Origin: Mycoavidus sp. B2-EB
GTDB taxonomy: Bacteria > Pseudomonadota > Gammaproteobacteria > Burkholderiales > Burkholderiaceae
Length of the DNA stretch: 64,000 nt
Reading direction: 5' to 3'
NCBI RefSeq assembly: GCF_014218255.1
Contig: NZ_AP021872.1
Location: 1,364,001 to 1,428,000 of the forward strand
The position numbers and the translations under genes were made by a program. Every line of letters begins with the position of its first letter. Position 1 is the first letter of the stretch. This document shows, piece after piece, positions 29,353 through 38,736 of the stretch. The notes beneath the pieces were generated by a model. It was not told where the DNA came from and ran no database searches. It worked only from the letters and a program-made list of their open reading frames with translations.

Positions 29353-30012
29353 ATGAACAAACTATCCAAGCTCGCTTTCATCGCAGCTATTGCAGCTTTC
29401 GCTGCATCCGCCTCGGCACAATCGGTGTCGCTCTCGCAACAAACAAGCACCGACAATTGGGCCAATGGCAGCCAAGAATATGTGTGGACTAATGGCTCCA
29501 ATGAGCTGTGCTGGCGCAGTACATCTTGGACGCCAACCACCGCTAATCCAAAATGCGATGGTGCGCTGGTCGTTCAAGCGACTGAGACCCCCCCTGTCGT
29601 GCCGAAAATTACTAGCCAAAAAGTAACGTATCAGGCGGATGCACTGTTTGATTTTGACAAATCAGAGCTCAAAGCAAACGGCAAAGTCGAATTGGATACA
29701 CTCGTGCAAAAGGTCCGAGGCCTTAACCTTGAAGTCATTGTTGCAACTGGCCATACTGATAAACTCGGTAAGGAACATTACAATGACCAGCTTTCAATGA
29801 AACGGGCTCAAGCCGTTAAAAACTATTTGGCAAGTCAAGGCGTTGATGCCAATCGGATTTACACGGAAGCTAAAGGCAAACGCAATCCTGTAGTGACCGA
29901 TTGCCACCAAAAGAAGCGGAAGGATTTGATCGCCTGTTTGGCTCCAAACCGCCGCGTTGAAATTGAAGTGGTAGGCACCGTAACCGAGCAAGCTAATCAG
30001 CCTGCTTATTAA
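29353..30012 (+). CDS. OmpA-family outer-membrane/peptidoglycan-binding protein
   Basis: A 219-residue exported protein. The ATG at 29353 is chosen because AGAGGAG precedes it and it opens a clean signal peptide (MNKLSKLAFIAAIAAFAASA, cleavage after ASAQ or ASA); the longer upstream frame has no such start. The N-terminal half is short and has WANGSQEYVWTNGSNELCWR, not a full eight-strand barrel. The C-terminal OmpA domain (VTYQADALFDFDKSELKANG, then DANRIYTEAKGKRNPV) binds peptidoglycan. This short form is the usual one beside gyrA and ubiG in Burkholderiaceae. Confidence 0.93.
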   Translation: MNKLSKLAFIAAIAAFAASASAQSVSLSQQTSTDNWANGSQEYVWTNGSNELCWRSTSWTPTTANPKCDGALVVQATETPPVVPKITSQKVTYQADALFDFDKSELKANGKVELDTLVQKVRGLNLEVIVATGHTDKLGKEHYNDQLSMKRAQAVKNYLASQGVDANRIYTEAKGKRNPVVTDCHQKKRKDLIACLAPNRRVEIEVVGTVTEQANQPAY

Positions 30013-30037
30013 ACTAAGCTGTATATGTGATGCGAAG

Positions 30038-30063
30038 GCCCTGCTGCTGCAGGGCTTTTTTTT
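30038..30063 (+). terminator. Rho-independent terminator of the ompA-like gene
   Basis: GCCCTGC (30038-30044), loop TGCT, GCAGGGC (30049-30055), then eight T residues (30056-30063). It lies 26 bases after the stop codon and 19 bases before the ubiG ATG, so ubiG must start from its own promoter or by read-through. Confidence 0.92.
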
Positions 30064-30081
30064 ACGGTCCAAATTAAATTG

Positions 30082-30780
30082 ATGATCAACGCTGACCCAC
30101 ACGAACTCAGAAAATTTAGCGCTTTGGCCCATCGCTGGTGGGATCCTAGTGCCGAATTCAAACCTCTGCACCAACTCAACCCATTACGGCTTGAATGGAT
30201 CAATTCTTATGCGCAGCTGAATGGCAAGCGCATCTTAGATGTAGGATGTGGCGGAGGTATTTTGGCTGAATCAATGGCTCAGCTTAACGCTCAGGTCAAA
30301 GGCATTGACCTAGCTTCTGATACATTAAACGCCGCTGAGTTACACCGCCTTGAAAGTGGCGTCACACTAGACTACGAAGAAATTTCAGCCGAAGCACTCG
30401 CCCTCCGTGAGCCTGGCGCTTATGATGTGGTGACTTGCATGGAAATGCTAGAGCATGTACCAGACCCTGGTGCCATTGTTACTGCTTGCGCTAAACTGGT
30501 TAAACCGGGCGGTTGGGTATTCTTTTCAACCCTTAACCGCAATTTAAGAGCTTATCTATTTGCCATTATTGCAGCAGAATATATCGCGCGGATGCTACCA
30601 CGCGGCACACACGACTATGCGCGCTTTATCCGTCCGGCTGAATTGAGTGCCTATGTGCGCGCAGCAGGTTTGCGTTTACACGCATTTAAAGGGGTCAGCT
30701 ATGCGCCTATCAGCCAGCGCTTTACACTCTCTAATGACACCCGCATTAATTATATGTTGGCTTGTATGCGCGAAGCCTGA
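30082..30780 (+). CDS. ubiG: Ubiquinone biosynthesis O-methyltransferase
   Basis: SAM-dependent enzyme doing both O-methylations in ubiquinone synthesis. SAM motif [21 protein letters not shown] near residue 50; the family N terminus ([20 protein letters not shown]) and the membrane-binding insert [20 protein letters not shown] are present. The ATG at 30082 is used; the preceding TTG is less likely. No clear ribosome site is seen and the leader is only 19 bases after the terminator. It is followed by gph, as in relatives. Confidence 0.96.
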   Translation: MINADPHELRKFSALAHRWWDPSAEFKPLHQLNPLRLEWINSYAQLNGKRILDVGCGGGILAESMAQLNAQVKGIDLASDTLNAAELHRLESGVTLDYEEISAEALALREPGAYDVVTCMEMLEHVPDPGAIVTACAKLVKPGGWVFFSTLNRNLRAYLFAIIAAEYIARMLPRGTHDYARFIRPAELSAYVRAAGLRLHAFKGVSYAPISQRFTLSNDTRINYMLACMREA

Positions 30781-30866
30781 AAACTCAGCCCAATAAGCTT
30801 AGATTAAAGCCGCTTCCGGGCGACCCAATTGAGCTTGCATTCAACTAATTTAATCCGGCTGTTTCT

Positions 30867-31574
30867 ATGTCCAGTCAAACCAATACCTCATTTATTTCAC
30901 CCAGTGCTGAACGGGCGATTCTTTTCGATCTGGATGGCACGCTGGCTGATACTGCCCCTAACCTTGCAGCGGCAGCCAATAAAATGCGTCAAGCACGCGG
31001 TATGACGATGCTACCGCTTGAGCAATTACGTCCGTTTGCTTCTGCCGGTGCGCGCGGACTACTCAAAGGCGCATTCGGAGGGGATGCAACACACGCTGAC
31101 CTTCCAACTATGGTTGAAGAATTTTTAGCTAACTATGCAGCTGACCTTGACAGTGCAACAGAGCTGTTTCCAGGCATTGCCGCATTGCTTGCCAAACTCT
31201 CCGACCATCATGTGCGCTGGGGTATTGTAACGAACAAAATCACTCGCTTAACGCAACCGTTAGTCGAACGGCTCGGCCTAGCCAACCATGCAAGCTGTGT
31301 CGTTAGTGGAGACACGACAGCTCATGCCAAGCCACACCCCGCACCGCTTTTATACGCGGCTCAGCAACTTCAGCTTACACCCGCTCAGATTGCCTATGTC
31401 GGTGATGATTTACGCGATATACAGGCTGGCCAGGCAGCCGGGATGAAAACCATTGCCGCAGCTTATGGCTATGGCGGGCAATGGTTACCTGAAAAATGGC
31501 AAGCCGATTATATGGTTGACTCTCCTGCGGCGTTGCAGAATTTATTATTTAAGAATAGAACTTCGGCCCGATGA
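30867..31574 (+). CDS. gph: Phosphoglycolate phosphatase
   Basis: HAD-superfamily phosphatase removing 2-phosphoglycolate, a product of DNA repair. HAD motif I FDLDGTLADTAPNLAAAANK near residue 20, motif II VTNK at about 123, and the C-terminal motif AYVGDDLRDIQAGQAAGMKT are intact in 235 residues. Its last codons overlap the start of the PIP-like promoter that drives the next gene. Confidence 0.94.
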   Translation: MSSQTNTSFISPSAERAILFDLDGTLADTAPNLAAAANKMRQARGMTMLPLEQLRPFASAGARGLLKGAFGGDATHADLPTMVEEFLANYAADLDSATELFPGIAALLAKLSDHHVRWGIVTNKITRLTQPLVERLGLANHASCVVSGDTTAHAKPHPAPLLYAAQQLQLTPAQIAYVGDDLRDIQAGQAAGMKTIAAAYGYGGQWLPEKWQADYMVDSPAALQNLLFKNRTSAR

Positions 31575-31623
31575 GATAAATTTCGCAATTTACTTTCTCA
31601 ACAAGTAAGTTCGGCATTAGATT
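31562..31623 (+). promoter_or_regulatory. PIP/hrpII box promoter of the candidate effector
   Basis: TTCGG (31562-31566), 15 bases, TTCGC (31582-31586): 9 of 10 positions of the PIP box and an exact hrpII box TTCG-N16-TTCG. Thirty-one bases later is TAGATT (31618-31623), a YANNNT -10 element at the expected spacing, 29 bases before the ATG at 31653. The box overlaps the last codons of gph. Confidence 0.78.
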
Positions 31624-31652
31624 TTTGCTTCTATCATTTAGGAAAGCAAAAA

Positions 31653-32618
31653 ATGTTGAAATATTTGGCAAGTATGTATGCAACAATATTTACTCAGACA
31701 AATGGCAGTCAAGCCACTAATGAGCAACCATGGAAAATGACGAGTATTTCGACGGTATCTCAAAATCCGTCAGCCTCTGACTCTAACCTCTCAAAACACA
31801 GCAATTATCCAGTAAGACAATGCTTATCCTCAGCGCCAGTAGATCATCAACAGGCCCTATTGCCTCCTCAAACATCTCACAATTCTCAGAGCTCTGCGGC
31901 AGGAAATGCACTCTCTTTAGTCAAAGAGCCAGTGACCTTACTTGAAGCAAACACACCTGAACAACTTATTTCCAATGTATGTGATATTTTCCTCCAATTA
32001 AAACAAAAAAATAATGATTTAGCCAAGATGGAACTACAAAGTATGGAGCATACTTCATACGATAAAGAAAACCTTCAAAATACTCGAAATCAAGTAAAAA
32101 AAATACGTGATGATTTATCATCTCTGATAGAAAAATTACCTTTTGAAATCGAAAGTATTTATATAAATAAGCTTCATGAAATCGGCATTAATGCCTATGA
32201 TAGCGAGGGAAAAGGAATCAGTTTATTCAAGGATTCGACACAAGAATCTGATAGAAAAAAAATAAACACTGAAATAGCAAAAATAAACAAAGATTCAATT
32301 TCTGATATTGCAGAATTATATAGTGCCTTACGTATAAACCACTTAAATTTAAGAAAAGAATACACAGAATTTAATAAACATAATCTCACAAGCAAAGATC
32401 GGTTTATTAATTTAGAGGAAATGATTTCTGATATGCATACTTTAATGGAGAAAGGCCTAGCAAGAAAATTGAGGATTTTTGATATAGCAAAGATTTCATG
32501 CAGAAACCCTCTTGCGCCGGAGAGCACTCAAGTAAATTCTAATACCAAGACTCTAAGCAAACCTAATAGAGACGATTCAAAAGTCGATTATTTTAGCAGC
32601 TCTCCTAAAGTCTGGTAA
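31653..32618 (+). CDS. Unrecognised Ser/Asn-rich protein, candidate T3SS effector
   Basis: I recognise no family for this 321-residue protein. The first 95 residues are rich in S, Q, N, T and P and lack a signal peptide, the composition typical of type III secretion signals. Residues about 100-265 are helical and heavily charged, suggesting coiled coil (LQNTRNQVKKIRDDLSSLIE; LNLRKEYTEFNKHNL). The C-terminal 45 residues are again polar and end SSSPKVW. Coding DNA is markedly A/T-rich compared with gph beside it, suggesting transfer. AGGAAAG lies 7-13 bases before the ATG. The PIP-like promoter upstream is the main evidence for an effector role, which remains inference. Confidence 0.75.
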   Translation: MLKYLASMYATIFTQTNGSQATNEQPWKMTSISTVSQNPSASDSNLSKHSNYPVRQCLSSAPVDHQQALLPPQTSHNSQSSAAGNALSLVKEPVTLLEANTPEQLISNVCDIFLQLKQKNNDLAKMELQSMEHTSYDKENLQNTRNQVKKIRDDLSSLIEKLPFEIESIYINKLHEIGINAYDSEGKGISLFKDSTQESDRKKINTEIAKINKDSISDIAELYSALRINHLNLRKEYTEFNKHNLTSKDRFINLEEMISDMHTLMEKGLARKLRIFDIAKISCRNPLAPESTQVNSNTKTLSKPNRDDSKVDYFSSSPKVW

Positions 32619-32679
32619 TGTGATTAACTGACTTTAAATCACGCTAGTGGCTAGATTAAGCGATCTTGTCAAAGAGTAC

Positions 32680-32718
32680 ACAAAATAGAATCTTACATAT
32701 AGCAGGATTCTATTTTGT
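32680..32718. terminator. Bidirectional terminator between convergent genes
   Basis: ACAAAATAGAATC (32680-32692) and its exact reverse complement (32706-32718) flank a 13-base loop. The A/T-rich outer arm gives a T-rich 3' end on both strands. It sits between the candidate effector (plus) and the TonB-dependent receptor (minus). Confidence 0.72.
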
Positions 32719-32739
32719 TAAACTAAACAATCACTACGC

Positions 32740-34758
32740 CTAAAACTTCAATCTAAGCCGCGCCCACACCATCCGCCCCGGCTCGTGAATCGGGACCGAG
32801 TTATCTGCAGGGTAGCCAAATTCTGCATTCCCTGCTCGATTTAAATGCTCAGCATAATTTTTGTTCAATACGTTATCAATCCCCACTGCCAAGTGCGCGA
32901 TTTTATTGATTCGATAACCCGCATTCAGTGACAATAGACCAAAGCCGGCACTTGGACCCAAATCCTTGCCTACCACATTGCCTTGAGCTAATGCATATCG
33001 ATGCTGCGCGGCAACCAACCGCCAGATTGCCCCAGCCGATAAACGGCTATCATCATAACGTAGCCCAAAACGCGTATCTAACGGTGGCATCTGAGGCAAA
33101 GGCTTACCTTCATGGGTATTTTCACCCCAGGCATAGGCCAGGCTATTCTCCACGCTCCAATGACTCGCTAACTGCCAACTCGCCCCCAACTCGCCTCCCA
33201 TAATGTGGCCATTGATCTGCGTCGCCTGAGTTTTTTTATTCAGCGCTTTAAATAAAATAAAATTATTCACGTACCCCAAATAGGCCGATGTCCATATTTG
33301 CAACCGATCAGTCGCATAGCGCGCACCCAAGTCAAGCTGTGTGGTTTTTTCAGGCTGGATACCAGCAAACGCATTCAGCGAACCCGTGGGGCCAAAGTCA
33401 GGCGAAAAAAGCTCCCAATAATCAGGAAAACGCGCGGCGTGACCAACGCCTATATACAACATCGCAGGAAGACGATTTAAATCACGTTCATAACGCACAA
33501 AGGCGCTAGGCAAGACGGCATGACGCTGCTGATTTGAAGTGAGATGAGGAGGTGAGCGATGATCTTTGGTCTGAATCCAGTCTAAGCGAGCCCCACTCAT
33601 GACACGCGTTTGCTCGGTCATATACCAGGTTAATTCGTTAAAAAAGCCTATCTGAGAGAAACTGACTTGTTTCTTCCATGGCTGGCTTTTGTAAGCGCCA
33701 AACCCTTTACTAAAACGCCCTTGGCGCTGATGAGTCTGCGCATCCAAACCACTCACCAGTTTGACGTCATTGCCCCACGGCAAAGTAGCCGCCAGACGCG
33801 CCCCTACAACCTGGCGCTCTAATTCAGACGCACTTGGCCCCTGCGACGGAATCGGGCGCAATGTATAGTTATCCATTACGTGATTTGCGTGATTGTAATA
33901 AATCTGCGCTTCCAGCGTATCGAATAAACCCCTTAAATGTTTTTTCTCAAAACGCAAACCGAAACTATTGCGCTTAAAGCGCGCGCCATCCTTCCCTCGC
34001 CCAGCGTACCGGGCTGCGCCATCGCCTGTACCAGCGCTCAATTCTAAGCGTGTATGAGCCGCAGGCGTCCACCCTAGCGCTACATCCGTGTTCCATTTAT
34101 CCCAGCCAGATGGCACGGTCTGGCCAGCCCCATCTACATAATCACCGGCATGTGCCCGGTTCGCCATCAGCCGTAGATACCCTTCTGCAGCGCCTACGGT
34201 TAAATCGGCTCTTTGCTCGTTACGATCCCATGCTCCCCCCAACACACTTCCGTCAAAGCGGATGCCTGCCGTGTCAAATCTTTGCGGGCGATGTTCAAAA
34301 CGAATCGTACCGGCAGAAGCCCCTGGGCCTCCAGTTACGGTTTGAGGCCCTTTAATGACCGTCAGCTCATCATAGTTTTCAGGCGAAATATAAGAAGTTG
34401 GCGCATCCATTCTGCCGCCACATGCCCCCAATAATGTGCCGCCATCGGTCAGAATACTTAAACGCGAGCCAAACATACCGCGCAATACAGGGTCCCCATT
34501 TGCCCCTCCATTTCGGATCACCGAAAACCCAGGAATTTTTTTCAAATAGTCCGCACCATCACTTACTGGCGCTGGGTTAAATTCTTTAGGATGCGTTACG
34601 ACCTTCAGCGGCGTAGCTTGCCGCGTTGCTGTCACGACCACAGGCCGATGTGTTAAGCCATGGCGTACTTCTTCTTCGGATTGGGCGCTGACCTGAACGG
34701 GCAAAGTCGTAGCGCAAGCCATAATCAACCCAGATGTATATCGATGAGCACGCTTCAT
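32740..34758 (-). CDS. TonB-dependent copper receptor (OprC/NosA family)
   Basis: Outer-membrane gated channel energised by TonB. A signal peptide (cleaved near VSAQ, residue 26) is followed by a plug domain (VVVTATRQATPLKVVTHPKE as the TonB-box-like start, then DYLKKIPGFSVIRNGGANGD) and a 22-strand barrel ending in RMVWARLRLKF with a terminal Phe. The plug has CGGRM (Cys113, Met117) followed by DAPTSY, matching the CxxxM copper ligands of the OprC/NosA group. The 672 residues fit. It is divergent from the lipase gene. Copper as substrate follows from the family; regulation was not seen. Confidence 0.9.
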   Translation of the reverse strand: MKRAHRYTSGLIMACATTLPVQVSAQSEEEVRHGLTHRPVVVTATRQATPLKVVTHPKEFNPAPVSDGADYLKKIPGFSVIRNGGANGDPVLRGMFGSRLSILTDGGTLLGACGGRMDAPTSYISPENYDELTVIKGPQTVTGGPGASAGTIRFEHRPQRFDTAGIRFDGSVLGGAWDRNEQRADLTVGAAEGYLRLMANRAHAGDYVDGAGQTVPSGWDKWNTDVALGWTPAAHTRLELSAGTGDGAARYAGRGKDGARFKRNSFGLRFEKKHLRGLFDTLEAQIYYNHANHVMDNYTLRPIPSQGPSASELERQVVGARLAATLPWGNDVKLVSGLDAQTHQRQGRFSKGFGAYKSQPWKKQVSFSQIGFFNELTWYMTEQTRVMSGARLDWIQTKDHRSPPHLTSNQQRHAVLPSAFVRYERDLNRLPAMLYIGVGHAARFPDYWELFSPDFGPTGSLNAFAGIQPEKTTQLDLGARYATDRLQIWTSAYLGYVNNFILFKALNKKTQATQINGHIMGGELGASWQLASHWSVENSLAYAWGENTHEGKPLPQMPPLDTRFGLRYDDSRLSAGAIWRLVAAQHRYALAQGNVVGKDLGPSAGFGLLSLNAGYRINKIAHLAVGIDNVLNKNYAEHLNRAGNAEFGYPADNSVPIHEPGRMVWARLRLKF

Positions 34759-34858
34759 ACAAATCTAAAAAATCAAAAACGCGAAGCATAGCACCTCGCT
34801 ACAACCTTAACCAGCAAGCCTCAAGGCAACGCCTGAAAAGCCACTCTAAAGCAACCAC

Positions 34859-34919
34859 TTCGCATCTTCAGCGTTTGCTTCGCATAACGCTTAAAAGCCT
34901 TTAGCCATCTAACTATCTT
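34859..34919 (+). promoter_or_regulatory. Perfect PIP box promoter of the lipase operon
   Basis: TTCGC (34859-34863), exactly 15 bases, TTCGC (34879-34883): a 10 of 10 match to the plant-inducible promoter box and also an hrpII box. Exactly 30 bases later comes TATCTT (34914-34919), matching the YANNNT -10 element, 48 bases before the lipase ATG. The architecture is the same as at the hrpB operon (spacing 30). Confidence 0.85.
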
Positions 34920-34967
34920 GCTTTCAAAGAACTCCATATTTAAAGCCATATATAGGGAGCTAGGGTT

Positions 34968-35975
34968 ATGAAAATGCATGGCTTATTCAGACTTTGTATC
35001 GCAGCAAGTGCGCTTTTAGTGAGTTCATTCGCTTGTGCCGGGTACGACATCATTGCCTCTAGACCTTCGGTTAGCGCAACCGATCAGACGGCGCATACAC
35101 AGTACCCTATCGTGTTAGTTCACGGCATAGCCGGTGCCGCGATTCGGTTTGGCGTATCAGAATCTTGGTATCAAATTCCAGTTTACCTCGCCCGTCATGG
35201 CGCACAAGTTTATGTCGCGGATGTTGCCGCTTTTAATAGTGAGTTAGTGCGCGGTGAACAATTACGCGCGCAAGTACAGCGCGTATTGGATGTAACTGGC
35301 GCGCCAAAGGTCAATTTAATTGGACATAGCCAGGGCGGCTTTGATGCCCGTTATGTAGCGACGATTATGCCCGCGCAAGTTGCCTCCATCACCACCATCG
35401 GCTCGCCGCATAAAGGAACCGAGCTGCTAGAATATGCCGAAACGGATATGGGTCGCTTTTTAGTTAAACTGGCCGCACCCATCGCCAATTTTGTTGGAAC
35501 TCTGATGAGCTGGTTTAATGATGCAAATTATGAGCAAGACGTCGAAAAACCGCTCAAACTCATGACACCAGCAGGCGCTGCCGCTTTTACGCGAGATTTT
35601 CCAACTGCCGGACTCAGTTCGCAAAGGTGTGGGTATGGTCAAGAGCAAGATGTGCGCGATGGCTACGTGCAAAAACTTTACTCTTGGACGGGCAATTATT
35701 ACTACCGGCCGTTTGACTTTAGCAACCTAAAAATGCCTAGTTTTATCGATCTCGTCCTATCCGTATCGGGTACGATGATCAAGTTAAAAGAAGGAGGGGA
35801 GAATGACGGTGCAGTGCCAGTATGCAGCGCCTTATTTGGTAAAGTACTGGGGACATATAAATGGGATCACTTAAACGAAACGAATGGCGTCGCCGGTCGT
35901 TTACAAATAGGTTCGCCTGATCCACGAGCCGTCATTTATGCGCACTTGATACGGCTCGTTAATAATAATCTCTAA
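34968..35975 (+). CDS. lipA: Secreted triacylglycerol lipase, subfamily I.2
   Basis: Extracellular lipase of the Burkholderia/Pseudomonas type that needs a dedicated foldase and leaves by type II secretion. It has a signal peptide (cleaved near ACAG, residue 24), the oxyanion-hole LVHGIAGAAI near 50, and nucleophile Ser121 in GHSQGG. The catalytic Asp is probably in GGENDGAVPVC and the catalytic His in KWDHLNET, with a likely disulfide between RCGYG and PVCSA. The 335 residues are close to the family length. A GGGAG ribosome site precedes the ATG. Promoter evidence links it to the T3SS regulon. Host lipid use or membrane attack is inference. Confidence 0.95.
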   Translation: MKMHGLFRLCIAASALLVSSFACAGYDIIASRPSVSATDQTAHTQYPIVLVHGIAGAAIRFGVSESWYQIPVYLARHGAQVYVADVAAFNSELVRGEQLRAQVQRVLDVTGAPKVNLIGHSQGGFDARYVATIMPAQVASITTIGSPHKGTELLEYAETDMGRFLVKLAAPIANFVGTLMSWFNDANYEQDVEKPLKLMTPAGAAAFTRDFPTAGLSSQRCGYGQEQDVRDGYVQKLYSWTGNYYYRPFDFSNLKMPSFIDLVLSVSGTMIKLKEGGENDGAVPVCSALFGKVLGTYKWDHLNETNGVAGRLQIGSPDPRAVIYAHLIRLVNNNL

Positions 35976-35993
35976 GTTCTTCAAAACATAACC

Positions 35994-36905
35994 ATGATCA
36001 AGCATTCAATATGGCTGGGAATACTCGTGGCCGTGCTTGGAACCGCGGGGGGATATTTTGGCTGGCGCATAACGGCATCTTCCGCGCCAGCTGCAGCACA
36101 GCTTACCGCATCCGCAACCCAAACCTTTGTGCCAATGCCGTGGCTTGCCGGTGATGCTGGGTCTTCCATCAGCGTTAACCTGCCCCCCTCATTACAAGGG
36201 ACAACCATACCTCCGCTCTTGAAAGAGGATGCGAGTCAACATTTACAAAAAACCAGCGATGTGCGCGATTTTTTTGATTTCCTGCTGATTGCGCAAAATG
36301 AACTCCCCGCTGAACAACTCAATGCTTTTGCGCTTCAGCAGATTACCGCCCAACTCACCTCGGCTAGCGCGATCCAAGAGGCGCTAGATTTATGGCAACG
36401 CTATCAAACTTATCGCACCGCGCTCGGACAGCAGGCCAGCCAGTCATCAGCCTCCGGCACAGTAGATGAAATGCTGGCAACGCTTAATCAGGAACAGGCT
36501 TTACAGCAACAATACCTCAGCGATGTAGCCGAAGTTTGGTTTGCACAAGAAAATAAAGAAAACCAAACCATGCTAGAACGCTTTAAAATTGGGGTTGATA
36601 CAACCCTAAGTGAAGCGGAAAAGAAGCACCGTTTGTCAGCACTAGGCCCGCCACAAGAAAACCAACCTGTGGAGCTTAGCCCGGAAGCCACCGAGCGCAT
36701 CCAACAAACACGCCAGGCAGAAGAAGCCTGGCAAACGCAATACGCAGATTACGCCAACCAACGGACACAGATTGAAATCACCGCAGGTTTATCCAACGAC
36801 GAAAAAGCATTGCAAATCCAACAATTGCGCCGTCGTTTTTTTAGTAGCGAGGCAGAAGCAGCGCGCGCGCTGGCTTTTGACCGTATCCACAAGAATCGAA
36901 ATTGA
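35994..36905 (+). CDS. lif: Lipase-specific foldase (Lif, lipase chaperone)
   Basis: Membrane-anchored steric chaperone that folds the upstream lipase in the periplasm. N-terminal anchor [20 protein letters not shown] (residues 5-24), an A/S/P-rich variable linker, then the conserved domain with [16 protein letters not shown], a match to the RxxFDY/F motif essential in Lif proteins, and the long alpha-helical arm that embraces the lipase. It is 303 residues, slightly short for the family because of the linker. It starts 18 bases after lipA and its stop overlaps the trmB start. Confidence 0.93.
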   Translation: MIKHSIWLGILVAVLGTAGGYFGWRITASSAPAAAQLTASATQTFVPMPWLAGDAGSSISVNLPPSLQGTTIPPLLKEDASQHLQKTSDVRDFFDFLLIAQNELPAEQLNAFALQQITAQLTSASAIQEALDLWQRYQTYRTALGQQASQSSASGTVDEMLATLNQEQALQQQYLSDVAEVWFAQENKENQTMLERFKIGVDTTLSEAEKKHRLSALGPPQENQPVELSPEATERIQQTRQAEEAWQTQYADYANQRTQIEITAGLSNDEKALQIQQLRRRFFSSEAEAARALAFDRIHKNRN

Positions 36906-37609
36906 TAGAATCTAGCCCCACTTCAGATTTAGCCAAGCGGCGCGTGCGCAGTTTTGTGACGCGCGCTGGACGCATTTCCAATGCACAGCAGCACGCACTC
37001 GACACGCTGGCGCCACGCTTTGTATTGCCTTGTTCAGCCACCGCCGCTGCGTTTGACTGGCAAGCGACTTTTAAGCGCAACGCACCCTGTATATTAGAGA
37101 TTGGCTTTGGCATGGGTGCCGCAACAGCCGACATTGCAGCCCATTTGCCTGATAGCAATTTTTTAGGGATTGAGGTCCATCAGCCCGGCGTGGGCGCATT
37201 ATTAAAACTCATCGGTGAACACAAGCTTGAGAATATTCGCATCATCCAACACGATGCGGTTGAAGTCATTGAACGGATGATCCCCCCTGCGAGCTTAGAT
37301 GGCATTCATATTTTTTTCCCAGATCCATGGCATAAAAAACGACACCATAAACGTCGCTTGATCCAGGCTCCTTTCGTCAGCCTACTCGCCTCTCGCCTTA
37401 AAGCCGGCGCTTACTTGCATTGCGCCACAGATTGGCAAAACTATGCTGAGCAAATGCTCGCTGTACTCAACGCTCAACCTTTACTCGAAAATACCGCAAG
37501 CGACTACGCACCGCGCCCCGCTTATCGCCCGGTCACTAAGTTTGAAGAACGTGGGTTGCGGCTCGGACATGGAGTGTGGGATTTGGTATTCCAGCGCCGC
37601 GCAGACTAA
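36902..37609 (+). CDS. trmB: tRNA (guanine-N7-)-methyltransferase
   Basis: Methylates G46 of tRNAs using SAM. Typical segments: [20 protein letters not shown] (SAM site), [38 protein letters not shown] and the C-terminal [19 protein letters not shown]. Only a TTG codon at 36902 provides a full-length start; it overlaps the foldase stop (TTGA), so translation is probably coupled to the lipase operon. In relatives trmB neighbours uppP, as here, but is not part of a lipase operon as far as I know. Confidence 0.94.
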   Translation: MIESSPTSDLAKRRVRSFVTRAGRISNAQQHALDTLAPRFVLPCSATAAAFDWQATFKRNAPCILEIGFGMGAATADIAAHLPDSNFLGIEVHQPGVGALLKLIGEHKLENIRIIQHDAVEVIERMIPPASLDGIHIFFPDPWHKKRHHKRRLIQAPFVSLLASRLKAGAYLHCATDWQNYAEQMLAVLNAQPLLENTASDYAPRPAYRPVTKFEERGLRLGHGVWDLVFQRRAD

Positions 37610-37618
37610 ATTCGATCA

Positions 37619-37634
37619 GGGGGCGTATGCCCCC
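37619..37634. terminator. Small GC hairpin between convergent trmB and uppP
   Basis: GGGGGC (37619-37624), loop GTAT, GCCCCC (37629-37634). It lies in the 42-base gap between two convergent genes, where a shared terminator is expected, but no T run follows on either side. Confidence 0.35.
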
Positions 37635-37651
37635 CAGCTGAGACTAAAGGG

Positions 37652-38491
37652 TTATGCCGTCCACTTGATCACGCCAGTATAGGCGGTGATTAGAATCAAT
37701 AAACCAAAACCAATCCGATACCAGGCAAAAACTTTAAAATCATGCGTAGTGATATAGCGCAATAACCAGCGCACACAAATGAATGCACTCGCAAACGCGG
37801 CGACCAAACCCAGAATAAAAACGCCAATATCAATTGCCTCAAGCAATGTGCGCATTTTATATAATTCATAGACGGTCGCGCCAAACAAGAGAGGCATCGC
37901 TAAGAAAAAAGAGAATTCTGTCGCAATGCGTCGCTCAAGCCCAAATAACATACCGCCAATAATCGTTGAACCTGAACGAGATGTACCAGGAATTAAAGCC
38001 AAACATTGCGCTAGCCCCACTTTGAGCGCATCTGTTACAGTTAGCTCATCTAACGTGCGCACGCGTGGCATCTTATTCCCATGAGATTGTCGCCACTCCG
38101 CCCACAGAATGACGATCCCCCCAATCACCAACGCTAACGCAACGGACACTGGCGTAAACAAGAGCGCTTTAATCTGCTTATCAAAAATCAGCCCGAAGAC
38201 CACGGCGGGTATGCACGCAACAACAATGTTTAAGATAAAACGACGCGCATTTGGGCGGCTCACGATACCACTTGCAAGCTCTCCAATCTTACGGCGAAAT
38301 TCCCAGCAGACGGCGAGAATCGCGCCAAACTGAATCACCACATCAAATGCCTTGGCTTGCGCGCCAGTAAAATTAAGCAAACTCCCCACCACAATCAGGT
38401 GACCCGTACTTGAAACCGGTAGAAATTCAGTCAATCCTTCGACTATGCCAAGTAACAGAGCCTTAAATGCAAGTATCCAATCGATGTTCAA
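37652..38491 (-). CDS. uppP: Undecaprenyl-diphosphatase
   Basis: Integral membrane enzyme that recycles the carrier lipid for peptidoglycan and O-antigen. The two family motifs are present: [17 protein letters not shown] near residue 18 and [13 protein letters not shown] near 165. Eight or so membrane segments fill the 279 residues. The start is a TTG codon (38491) with AAGGA about 9 bases upstream; no in-frame ATG gives the conserved N terminus. Confidence 0.96.
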   Translation of the reverse strand: MNIDWILAFKALLLGIVEGLTEFLPVSSTGHLIVVGSLLNFTGAQAKAFDVVIQFGAILAVCWEFRRKIGELASGIVSRPNARRFILNIVVACIPAVVFGLIFDKQIKALLFTPVSVALALVIGGIVILWAEWRQSHGNKMPRVRTLDELTVTDALKVGLAQCLALIPGTSRSGSTIIGGMLFGLERRIATEFSFFLAMPLLFGATVYELYKMRTLLEAIDIGVFILGLVAAFASAFICVRWLLRYITTHDFKVFAWYRIGFGLLILITAYTGVIKWTA

Positions 38492-38736
38492 ATCACGTTC
38501 CTTTTTGCTAGAGTAAATGAGTATCCGTTATGTTGCTATCTAATCCAATCATACCTTGCTAAGCACGATTTAAGCCGCCACAAAACTAACTCGAGGCGCA
38601 GACGAATTATCCTGTCCCAACATCCTAAAACTAACAGCTCGATACACTGAAGTGCAGTCTAGCGAAGATTGAGCTAAATTTCGTAGCAGTGAAAACCGAG
38701 GGCACCCAAGAGACCGCCTTATGAGCTCTCCAGCTT

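Noticed and set aside
31582..31615. Second TTCG pair upstream of the candidate effector (TTCGC at 31582 with TTCGG at 31611)
   Set aside because: The spacing is 24 bases between the TTCG cores, not 16; the pair 31562/31582 has the correct spacing.
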